Positions 1 to 8,282 of a DNA stretch of 48,181 nucleotides are shown here, piece by piece (the stretch's first letter is position 1; each line of letters starts with the position of its first letter). Origin of the DNA: Planctomycetota bacterium (GTDB lineage: Bacteria; Planctomycetota; UBA8108; UBA1146); the NCBI GenBank assembly GCA_012960845.1, contig DUAN01000015.1, forward strand, positions 1 through 48,181, in the 5' to 3' direction. A program made the position numbers and the translations under genes. The notes beneath the pieces are model-generated. The model was not told where the DNA came from. It ran no database searches and worked only from the letters and a program-made list of their open reading frames with translations.

Positions 1-680
1 AGGTGGGCACTGATCAAGAAGATCAGTTGAGCGTTTTCATGATCAGGAGCGGGACGATCATGGCCCCAGGCCAACTGATAGCCACAGCGTGCCGAGGCAG
101 AGCAGACTGTCGTGTGGCTGTTGTGGCCATCGACACCCCACGCCTGCAGTACTCGTTCCATCGATCCTTCATGACCGGGCCGACCGACGTGGTACATCAC
201 TTCATCGTGACGCTGCTGCTGCAACAAGCCGCGAATCTTCAGGGCGATGGTATCGAGCGCCTCATCCCAGGAGATGGGCTCGAATCCACCCTCTCCTCGC
301 GGCCCTTTTCTTGCCATCGGTTGTAGAATTCGCTCGGGGTCGTTGACCTGATTGAGAGTTGCAGGACCCTTGGCGCAGTTACGACCGCGGCTTCCCGGAT
401 GCAGTGGATTCCCCTCGATCCGAACGATCTCCTGCTGATCCACATCGATGGCCGCCAGCAATCCGCAGCCCGACTCACAGTTAAAGCAGGTGGTGGGAAT
501 CATCGCCATCTTGCGAGTACGACGCGCAGAATCTTGCTCCTCCACCTCGAGCCATTTTTCAAAGGGTGGGTAGTTCCGCAGGTCATCTCCATAGGGGGAC
601 GGCTCAGGTTTGACGGTCTGCCCCGGAACCAATCCCATCCGGGAGGCCATCTTTTCAATCCAACTTGGCTTCGACGACAT
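1..680 (-). CDS. Molybdopterin oxidoreductase catalytic subunit, N-terminal part (cut by left edge)
   Basis: Only the first 226 codons are in the window; the frame stays open to base 1. C65, C68, C72 and C102 form the C-x2-C-x3-C...C site for the N-terminal [4Fe-4S] cluster of the DMSO-reductase superfamily. C193, in the motif HTTVCSASARCGY, lies where polysulfide/thiosulfate-reductase-type enzymes place the cysteine that ligates molybdenum. I see no twin-arginine signal, so the protein may face the cytoplasm or be exported with a partner. The ATG at 680 lies 8 nt after the upstream stop and has a good ribosome site (GAGGAGAAT). The gene follows the fused FeS/NrfD gene, which would pass electrons between this subunit and the quinone pool. 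The substrate cannot be named from this fragment. Confidence 0.88.
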   Translation of the reverse strand, partial: MSSKPSWIEKMASRMGLVPGQTVKPEPSPYGDDLRNYPPFEKWLEVEEQDSARRTRKMAMIPTTCFNCESGCGLLAAIDVDQQEIVRIEGNPLHPGSRGRNCAKGPATLNQVNDPERILQPMARKGPRGEGGFEPISWDEALDTIALKIRGLLQQQRHDEVMYHVGRPGHEGSMERVLQAWGVDGHNSHTTVCSASARCGYQLAWGHDRPAPDHENAQLIFLISAH

Positions 681-688
681 GATTCTCC

Positions 689-2215
689 TCAGGCCAGTGG
701 AAGGCGCTGTGGCGCCTCTACCCAGAGATGCTCCCAGATGGCAATCCCTGCCAGCGCCAGCAATCCAGCGCAGCGGAACGTCCATTCTCCCCCAGGCATT
801 CCCCACAACAACACCATCGGCAGGATCCTTCCTCCACCGATGGCTCCGATGTAAAGCCAGATTCCTCGCACTCCCTGAGTCATCGACCGTGCCGCAAGGC
901 GTGCCGCTTCCGTCGAGTGCTTGCCGAAGACCTCGAGCAGGATGAAGGGGAGTTCGATGGTGATCGCGATGGCCAGCACTCCTCGCAAGTCACTCAGTTG
1001 CTCGGGGCGAATCAGCAACAGCATCGCCGAGCCCGCCACCAGCGCCTGGAAGCCGAGATGGATCGGCGACAGGGCGGACTGCCACAGGTCTCGTCCTTTC
1101 GCCTGGCCAAAGAGCCAGCCGGTATAGATGGCGACGAAGGTGCCACCGAGACCGGCCAGGGCCAGCAGCACCATTCCAGGAGTCGAGTCGGAAGAATCGC
1201 TGCGCCACCAGCCGACGGTGATCACACCACCGTAAAAGGTGATGCCGTAGGCTCCTCGGACCAGCCAGGAGGACCATTGCGGACGCAGCATCACCCACAG
1301 AAATCGCTCCGGTCGCTTGAGATCTGCAACGAGAAGCGCACCGGTGATCGCCAGAAATATCAACGCCAGGATCCAGCCAAGTCCCATCGATGAGTCGATC
1401 AGTGATCGACGCTCAAACGGCGCCAGCATCGCAGGCACCATCAACACACCGGCAGCCACCGATTTGGTCCACAGATAGGCACTCACCTTCCAGCCCCAGC
1501 TGAGAGAGTGACGCTGCTGGATGTCATAGGTGCGATGGGGAGCTCCTCGCTCCAGTGCGGGCTCGAGTCCGGCGGGAGGATCGGTTCCATCACGGGGTCT
1601 GGTCCCCCACAAGGTACGAATGCTTCGTTGGCTCGCGAGTGGATCCAGTGCTTCACGATGGCCCTCGATGTAGAACACCTTGGGGCCGGTACCCTTCTCC
1701 GGTTTGCGGACCATCGTCGGCTCCCCTGCCACCAGAGTCGCGATCCGACTCCCTGAATCGGACAGGTCTCCTGTGATGATGGCATTGGTCGGACAGACCA
1801 CGGCACACGCCGGTTCACGTCCGGCATCGACACGGTGAGAACAATAATTGCACTTGGTCGCGGTTCCCGTCTCGGGATGGATGTCGATGGCATCATAAGG
1901 ACATGCTTGCATGCACGCCTTACATCCGATGCAGCGGCTAGAATCGAAATCGACGATGGCATCTTGCCGCACCGTCAAACTGGCGGTGGGACACATCTCG
2001 ACGCAAGGAGCATTGGTGCAGTGATTGCAGCGCAAGACGTGAAAGGATCGCTCGGCCCGGGGATGAACCCCTTTCTCGAGGTACTGGACCCAGGTCTTGT
2101 TGACCCCGACCGGATCGGAGTGCTCGGTCTTGCAGGCAACGGTGCATGCGTGACAGCCGATACAGCGGCGATTATCGATGACGAAGCCATAGGAGGGCGA
2201 ATCTTGGGAATCCAT
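689..2215 (-). CDS. Fused NrfC-like 4xFe-S ferredoxin and NrfD-like quinone-interacting membrane subunit
   Basis: A 508-residue fusion of the two electron-transfer subunits that are separate in most molybdoenzyme complexes. Residues 12-145 hold sixteen cysteines in four groups (C18/21/24/28, C63/66/71/75, C95/98/101/105, C122/125/137/141), enough for four [4Fe-4S] clusters as in NrfC/DmsB/PsrB. Residues from about 230 to the end are hydrophobic with roughly eight predicted membrane helices, as in NrfD/PsrC. The likely role is electron exchange between membrane quinol and the molybdenum subunit encoded immediately downstream. The ATG at 2215 opens the transcription unit. The 176-base gap to the divergent helicase-nuclease pair should hold both promoters, but I see no clear hexamers there. 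Direction (oxidase or reductase) and substrate are unknown. Confidence 0.87.
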   Translation of the reverse strand: MDSQDSPSYGFVIDNRRCIGCHACTVACKTEHSDPVGVNKTWVQYLEKGVHPRAERSFHVLRCNHCTNAPCVEMCPTASLTVRQDAIVDFDSSRCIGCKACMQACPYDAIDIHPETGTATKCNYCSHRVDAGREPACAVVCPTNAIITGDLSDSGSRIATLVAGEPTMVRKPEKGTGPKVFYIEGHREALDPLASQRSIRTLWGTRPRDGTDPPAGLEPALERGAPHRTYDIQQRHSLSWGWKVSAYLWTKSVAAGVLMVPAMLAPFERRSLIDSSMGLGWILALIFLAITGALLVADLKRPERFLWVMLRPQWSSWLVRGAYGITFYGGVITVGWWRSDSSDSTPGMVLLALAGLGGTFVAIYTGWLFGQAKGRDLWQSALSPIHLGFQALVAGSAMLLLIRPEQLSDLRGVLAIAITIELPFILLEVFGKHSTEAARLAARSMTQGVRGIWLYIGAIGGGRILPMVLLWGMPGGEWTFRCAGLLALAGIAIWEHLWVEAPQRLPLA

Positions 2216-2391
2216 TCCTAGAATCTACCTTCCCCGGCACCCTCGGGCCATCCTCCTCCATCGGTTGACTGAGATCTCATCAGACCTCACCTTTACTTCC
2301 AGTTGTCAGGATCACCCTGAATGCATCGTAGAGGATCAGGGGGGATCACGATTTCCCCCTGAGGTGGGCAACGAATTGGGAGGATTCATCC

Positions 2392-5172
2392 TTGGACCGC
2401 AGTTTCCTGGGCACTACCTGTGGATTTCTCGAGTCCTCGGCGAGGAAGATCCTGGCTCTCGCCGATGGAGAGCCTGCTGAGGGCTCTCGCTCGCATCCAT
2501 TCGACCTGCGGGAATTGGTGGTACTGGTGCCAGGTCGTCAGGCGGGGCGACGTTTACGCCGATTGCTGGTCGAGCAGGCAGACACCGGCGGTCGCGGACT
2601 TCTTCCCCCGCTCATCACCACTCCGGGTCATCTTGAGGAAGCGCTCTGCAACCCCGAACAGCCCTTCGTCAGCGTCCTCGAGGATCGAATCGCCTGGATC
2701 GACGCCCTGCGCAGCTGCCCCGAGCACACTCTCACGACCCTCGGAATCGACCCCGAATCCCTCGGAGCGGCGACACTGCTGCCGCTGGCACGCCTCTTCT
2801 CACGCCTCGGCTCCGATCTTCGCCGAGAAGGTTTGACCCTCTCTGTCGCCGCAGAGGCCGCCTCACATCACGACCCGGATGCGGCGCTGCGACTGCGGGC
2901 GGTCGAACAGATCGAGGCGCTTCGCTCTGCCCGTTTGAGAGCGGTCGGCCTCACTGACACCGGCACCTTCCACATCGCCCCGATGGCAACTCAGCCTCGG
3001 GTCATCCTGATCGGAATCCTCGAAATTCCGGCCCAGATGCGACGGTGGCTCGATCAGTATTGCCAGGCAGAGGCATGGATCGATACCGAGCAGAATCGTG
3101 CCCACCTGTATGACGAGTTGGGGATTCCCATCCCTGAAGAGTGGGACAATTTGCCCTTTACTGGACCGATCGACCTGGTGGTGGCGGATGACCCGCGCTC
3201 CTTGACCGCCTCCTTGCTCCAGCAGATCGATCAACATTCAGGTCCCTCGAGCAGTGACGATGTCACCATCGGCCTGGTCGATCAGGAACTGTCACCTTGG
3301 CTGCTGGAAGGGTTTCGGCGCGCTCAGGTTCCGCTCCACATCGGCGGTGGAACTCCGCATTCATCCTCCTCTTGTGGACGCTTGCTGGCCGATCTTCGGC
3401 AGGCGCTAGCGACTTTTTCCAGCCACGCGATCGCCGCTCTGGCCCGACATCCTGCGATCCATCCTCGTTTACCGCGAGCAACCGATCGACACGGGCGGGA
3501 ACTCGATCCGCTCGAAACAATCGACCGCTGGGCCACCGCTCGGCAGCCGGTGCTGGCAACCGACCCCCTCGCCCCTGAGGCGGTGCAGTTCATTCGAAGT
3601 GCCATCGAGCCGCTCAGAGAAGTACCCAGCACTCGCGGCGATCGGGTCCAGCCACTGCTCGATGCGATCACTGCCCTGGTCGGGGGCGACGATTGGCAGC
3701 AACCTCTCTTGCCGCAATCGGGTCTCGACGGGCTGATCTCAGCGGTGCAGAAAGTGATGCAGATCGAAGATCGCAACCTGCCACCGCTCTCCAGCGTCGA
3801 CACCATCTCCTTGATCATCGATCTGCTGGAAGACTCTCCGATCCCTGACCGACATGGAAACCGTGCCATCGGTGTGCTGGGTTGGCTCGAGCTTCCCTTC
3901 GATTCCGCGCCACTGCTGCTATTGACCGGCGCTACAGAGGGACAACTCTCTCCGGCCCCCGCCGGAGATCCGTTGCTTCCCCATGGGGTCCGCGAACAGC
4001 TGGGAATGGCGGGTCCGGCGCATCGCAATGCCAGGGATGCACATCTCCTCCACTCCCTGATCGATTCACGTCGCAAGACGGTGGTTGCCATCTGCGCCAG
4101 AAACGGCGATGGAAATCCACTTCTGCCGAGCCGTCTGCTGTTACAAGGGCCCGATGGCCTCGCGCGACTGGAGCAATTTCTCGATCGCAATCGTCGCCAT
4201 CGCTTCCACCTCCCCGAGACGAGCCCGCCCGCCAGCAGTCCCGCCTCGCTGGGTGCTCCGCAGGGGGTGACCTTGCCATCACCGGACTCGGTCGCCATCA
4301 CATCTCTGTCGTACTATCTCGAGGACCCGGTTTTGTTTCAGATGAATCAAGTCCTTCGTCTGCATGACTGCCACGATCGTGATCGCCAGCTCAATCCACT
4401 CGCATTCGGCAATCTGATCCACAAGATACTGGAGCAATACGGTCTCGATCGTCAACTTCGAGATCTATCGGACGAGGGACAGATCCGCGACGCTCTGCAC
4501 CAGTTACTCGATCGATACCGGCGAGAGAGAATCGCAGATCCAGCACACTCCGCGGTGCTGGTACAACTGGAACAGGCCCGAGTTCGCCTCGATGCGTGGG
4601 CTACGGTCCAGGCGCACCAGCGCGCACTCGGCTGGCGTTTGGTCGCAGCGGAAGTGGATCTCCTTCCTGCGTTGTGCCGCATAGATGTGGCCGAGGGGAG
4701 CATCGGACTGTCCGGTCGAATCGATCGCATCGACTATCATGAGCAGGAACAACGCTGGCGATTACTCGATTACAAGACGGGCGATACGGGCCATCCTCCC
4801 GAAAAAGATCACAGGAGGGGGCGGTCGAAAGATGAGAAAATCTGGGTACGTCTGCAACTTCCGCTCTATCGGCACTTTGCCCATCAACTGGAGATCGACG
4901 GACGGCAAGTTTCTTCCGAAGCAGAGGTGGGATTTTTTCTGTTGCCCGCGAAACCCGCTCAGACCCGTATCGAGATCGCCCGCTGGCATGAGGATGATTA
5001 TGCACAAGCCTACCAGCGAACCTGCGAGGCGATCAGTGGCATCCTGACCGGATGTCTGGAGCCTCTCACGGTGCTGAAGACCCCCTGGCAAAGAGCCCTG
5101 GCCGGAGTCGTGGTCGAGTCGGCCGCTCGACTCGATGGCATCCTCTCCTCCGATGAGGAGGAGCAAGAATGA
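2392..5172 (+). CDS. AddB-like protein: inactivated superfamily I helicase with PD-(D/E)XK nuclease
   Basis: 926 residues. The C-terminal third has a RecB-family nuclease: a histidine in FGNLIHKILEQYG (about 677), GRIDRID (about 773) and LDYKTGD (about 793) supply the H, D and D-x-K residues. The N-terminal part shows the helicase-fold pattern of AddB without a Walker A motif. With the next gene it should form a two-subunit enzyme that resects double-strand breaks for RecA-dependent repair. The four cysteines that hold the [4Fe-4S] cluster in classical AddB are missing: the segment before the nuclease reads SYYLEDPVLF and the C-terminus has no Cys. The start is TTG at 2392, 8-9 nt after GGGAGGA. 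The stop overlaps the next gene by 4 nt (ATGA). Confidence 0.85.
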   Translation: MDRSFLGTTCGFLESSARKILALADGEPAEGSRSHPFDLRELVVLVPGRQAGRRLRRLLVEQADTGGRGLLPPLITTPGHLEEALCNPEQPFVSVLEDRIAWIDALRSCPEHTLTTLGIDPESLGAATLLPLARLFSRLGSDLRREGLTLSVAAEAASHHDPDAALRLRAVEQIEALRSARLRAVGLTDTGTFHIAPMATQPRVILIGILEIPAQMRRWLDQYCQAEAWIDTEQNRAHLYDELGIPIPEEWDNLPFTGPIDLVVADDPRSLTASLLQQIDQHSGPSSSDDVTIGLVDQELSPWLLEGFRRAQVPLHIGGGTPHSSSSCGRLLADLRQALATFSSHAIAALARHPAIHPRLPRATDRHGRELDPLETIDRWATARQPVLATDPLAPEAVQFIRSAIEPLREVPSTRGDRVQPLLDAITALVGGDDWQQPLLPQSGLDGLISAVQKVMQIEDRNLPPLSSVDTISLIIDLLEDSPIPDRHGNRAIGVLGWLELPFDSAPLLLLTGATEGQLSPAPAGDPLLPHGVREQLGMAGPAHRNARDAHLLHSLIDSRRKTVVAICARNGDGNPLLPSRLLLQGPDGLARLEQFLDRNRRHRFHLPETSPPASSPASLGAPQGVTLPSPDSVAITSLSYYLEDPVLFQMNQVLRLHDCHDRDRQLNPLAFGNLIHKILEQYGLDRQLRDLSDEGQIRDALHQLLDRYRRERIADPAHSAVLVQLEQARVRLDAWATVQAHQRALGWRLVAAEVDLLPALCRIDVAEGSIGLSGRIDRIDYHEQEQRWRLLDYKTGDTGHPPEKDHRRGRSKDEKIWVRLQLPLYRHFAHQLEIDGRQVSSEAEVGFFLLPAKPAQTRIEIARWHEDDYAQAYQRTCEAISGILTGCLEPLTVLKTPWQRALAGVVVESAARLDGILSSDEEEQE

Positions 5173-8100
5173 GTTTCTCTCCTCACCTACTGATCCGGGC
5201 CAGTGCCGGATCCGGCAAGACTCACTCGCTGACCAGTCGATTCATCGGCCTGCTGGTGATGGGAGAAGATCCTTCCGGGATTCTCGCCGTCACCTTCACC
5301 CGCCTCGCCGCTGGCGAGATCATGGAGCGAGTACTGCGCCGGATGCTCTCTGCCACGAGAAGTGCCGCTGCACTGAAAGAACTGCAAGCGTCCCTGGTGA
5401 CGGCAGGATTCCCACAACCCAGCGAGGAGCAGATCGCAGCAGCACTCGGACGATTGCTCAGCGAATTACATCGCTGCAATGTCTCGACCCTGGATGCCTT
5501 CTTTGCACGACTGGCGACCGCCCATACCTTTGAATGTGGCCTGCCCCCGGGCTGGACGATTCTCGAGACCGAAAAACTGGAGGCGATCCAGGCCGGAGCG
5601 ATCCAGAAACTGCTGTCGATGGGTACAGAAGTGGAAGCACGACTTCTGATGCACCGGCTGAGCCGCGGAAGTGCCTCGAGCCAGGTGGCAAATCAGTTGC
5701 AAGCGATCGTTTCCCACGCACACGACAAGTATCTCGAGTTCCCTCCCGAGGCATGGCTGAATCCGGAGCTGATCGCAGCGCCCAGCGATCGAGAGATTCA
5801 ATTGGTCCGTGAACAGTTCGAGTCGGTGGAGTGCCCCAAGACCAAGAGTGGATCTCTTCACGGGGGCTGGCACAAATCCCTCGAGTTGATCCGCTCATGG
5901 TTCGACCAACCGGCATCGATCGACCTGATGAAACTGCTCGAATCCGGAATCGCCAAAAAAGTCCTCGAATCGGAGACTCGGTTCTACTCCATCGATATCC
6001 CCGATGAACTACGAGTGACGGTCGAGTTGCTGGTGCACAGCGCCAGGGCCAGCATGGCCGCGGTGATTCGTGCCCAGAACATGGCCACCGGAGAGTTGCT
6101 GGCGAACTACGATCATTTCAGGGCCATCGGACTACGCGCTCAAGGCGGAGTGGCATACCAGGATGTACCCCAGGCACTGGTCATCGCCGATGTCCTCGCC
6201 TCTCCAGGCACCATCCTCTATCGACTCGACGCATCGACTCGTCACCTGCTACTCGATGAGTTTCAGGACACCTCGATGATGCAATTCGCCGCACTTCGCC
6301 CGCTCATCGAGGAGGTCGCCAGTGATTCTGCAGAGGGGCGCACGGTCTTCTGCGTGGGGGATCCGAAGCAGGCGATCTACGGCTGGAGAGGAGGGCGAGC
6401 AGAGGTCCTCGATCTGCTCGAAAAGTACCTGGTTCCAGGATCGAGCATGAGTCTCGACGAATCGTACCGCTCCTCGCAGGAGATTCTCGATGGGGTGAAC
6501 GAGGTTTTCTGCTCCTTACCCCTGCCCCAATGGTTGGAGGAGGATCGCCAGGCGGTGGTCTCCTGGTGCGAGCACTTCCACGACCATGTCACCGCCTCCG
6601 GCGGACCGGGAGACACTCCGGGTCATGTGGCGTTACGCGTGGCTCGAGAGCATCCAGGGCGCGATCCCAACATTTGCCCCTACATCGACGCCATCGAGGA
6701 GGTGGAAAGAGTCATCCAGAAGTCACCGGAGGCTTCGATCGCCATCCTGGTCCGAAAGAACAAGAACATCGCCAAGATGGTGGCCGCCCTCAAAGAAAGG
6801 GGCATCGATGCCAGTGAGGAGGGTGGAAACCCGCTGGTCGATTCGCCGGCAGTCGGACGGTTGGTGGCATTGCTGGAACTGGTCGAGCACCCTGGGGATG
6901 CAACGATGCGGTTCGCCGTGGCCAGATCTCCAATCCCCGAAATCGCCAGTAAACTGGCCGGATTCCCCAGCGGTGACTGGCTTGATCCAGCGGTTGCGGA
7001 GGAAGGCGCGAATCTGCTGAGGGATCGGATTCATCAGCTGGGAATCGTCGATGCCATCGCTCCGCTGGCGGATGGATTGGCACAGATCTGCTCGCTCGAG
7101 GACCGCAGTCGAATTCATCAGATGATGGAGCAAGTGCGCCTCCGCAAACCCGCCAACGGACGACTGCAAGAATTGATCTCTCATCTGAGAAAACACCGCC
7201 TCGCATCTCCCAGTGGGTCGCGGGTACAGGTGATGACCGTTCACCAGGCCAAGGGGCTCGGGAGAGATGTGGTGATTCTGCCCGAACTTTCAGCGGACTG
7301 GTTCAAAGTCCTTCCGCAATTGTTGGAGAGAAAAGGGAATTCAGAATCTACCGATCCTCCGTGGCTCAGCCGCTACATCAAGAAACTGGAACAGCAGATT
7401 CTTCAGCAGCCCTACCCCGAGATGAACCGACAGGCGCGGCGCCGTCAGTTGCAAGAATCGCTGAGCGTCCTCTATGTGGCGATGACCAGGGCCAAGCGGT
7501 CGCTGACGATGATCATTCCAGCCACACGTCCACCGATCGCTTCCGCGGCCTACCTGCTCTGGTCGACCCTCGGTCAATCGCAACCTCTGGTGTCAGGGAC
7601 CACTTTGTTCGAAAAGGGAGACGCATCAGTGGTCGGAGAAATCAGCGGAAAGGGTGATGCTCCCTCCCAGGATGCTCCCATCCCCACTCTCGTGGCTTCC
7701 ACTACAGGAAGCACCATCACCCCTTCGATGCATGCCTCCAGATTTCCCTCACTTCGTTCCCTTCATGCCCAATCACTCGGCACCCTGGCTCACCTTGCGC
7801 TGGAACAGATCGACTGGGCAGTGGCTGAACCAAGGGACCTGACCGCAGCGATGAAGAAACAACAACCTCGCCTCGAATCTTTCACTGGAGAGACGCTCGA
7901 GTTGATCGGTCACTGCCTCGAGCAAGAAGGTTGTCAGCAACTCTTTGATCGAGAATCGACTCTCCAACGGCTGGGAGCCCAACAGGATGATGAACTGATC
8001 CTCGAGCGAGAGGTCCCCTTCTCCTGTGAGGTCGAGCAGAATCTGCTCAACGGAATCATCGACCGGCTGGTACTTCTCGAACGGGGCGGAGTCGCGGTCG

Positions 8101-8282
8101 CCGCAGAGGTGATCGATTTCAAGACTGACCAGTTTTCTGGCAGCGCTTCAGATGCTGCCGAGAAGCACCGCGAGCAACTGGAAAGTTACAGGAAGGCAGT
8201 GTCGCGGACCTGGGGAATCGACCCAACGATGATCGCATTGAGGATCTTGCTGATACGCAGTGGAGAAGTGATCACCCTCTAG
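5169..8282 (+). CDS. AddA-like UvrD-family helicase with C-terminal nuclease
   Basis: 1037 residues with the superfamily I helicase motifs in order: Walker A RASAGSGKT (10-18), motif Ia VTFTRLAAGEIMERV (about 39), motif II LLLDEFQDTS (about 360), motif III FCVGDPKQAIYGWRGG (about 393), motif V MTVHQAKGLGRDVV (about 689) and motif VI LYVAMTRAKRSL (about 768). A second RecB-type nuclease lies at the end: GIIDRL, then VIDFKTDQF near 980. This is the ATP-driven 3'-5' motor and one of the two nucleases of an AddAB-type enzyme. It is translationally coupled to the AddB-like gene by ATGA. Its TAG stop (8280-8282) shares a CTAG palindrome with the stop of the convergent gene. I left the symbol empty because planctomycete pairs diverge from Bacillus AddAB. 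Confidence 0.9.
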   Translation: MSFSPHLLIRASAGSGKTHSLTSRFIGLLVMGEDPSGILAVTFTRLAAGEIMERVLRRMLSATRSAAALKELQASLVTAGFPQPSEEQIAAALGRLLSELHRCNVSTLDAFFARLATAHTFECGLPPGWTILETEKLEAIQAGAIQKLLSMGTEVEARLLMHRLSRGSASSQVANQLQAIVSHAHDKYLEFPPEAWLNPELIAAPSDREIQLVREQFESVECPKTKSGSLHGGWHKSLELIRSWFDQPASIDLMKLLESGIAKKVLESETRFYSIDIPDELRVTVELLVHSARASMAAVIRAQNMATGELLANYDHFRAIGLRAQGGVAYQDVPQALVIADVLASPGTILYRLDASTRHLLLDEFQDTSMMQFAALRPLIEEVASDSAEGRTVFCVGDPKQAIYGWRGGRAEVLDLLEKYLVPGSSMSLDESYRSSQEILDGVNEVFCSLPLPQWLEEDRQAVVSWCEHFHDHVTASGGPGDTPGHVALRVAREHPGRDPNICPYIDAIEEVERVIQKSPEASIAILVRKNKNIAKMVAALKERGIDASEEGGNPLVDSPAVGRLVALLELVEHPGDATMRFAVARSPIPEIASKLAGFPSGDWLDPAVAEEGANLLRDRIHQLGIVDAIAPLADGLAQICSLEDRSRIHQMMEQVRLRKPANGRLQELISHLRKHRLASPSGSRVQVMTVHQAKGLGRDVVILPELSADWFKVLPQLLERKGNSESTDPPWLSRYIKKLEQQILQQPYPEMNRQARRRQLQESLSVLYVAMTRAKRSLTMIIPATRPPIASAAYLLWSTLGQSQPLVSGTTLFEKGDASVVGEISGKGDAPSQDAPIPTLVASTTGSTITPSMHASRFPSLRSLHAQSLGTLAHLALEQIDWAVAEPRDLTAAMKKQQPRLESFTGETLELIGHCLEQEGCQQLFDRESTLQRLGAQQDDELILEREVPFSCEVEQNLLNGIIDRLVLLERGGVAVAAEVIDFKTDQFSGSASDAAEKHREQLESYRKAVSRTWGIDPTMIALRILLIRSGEVITL

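Noticed and set aside
3324-4301. 325-residue minus-strand frame inside the AddB-like gene
   Set aside because: Ser/Arg-rich composition typical of a shadow frame; the plus-strand frame has clear nuclease motifs.
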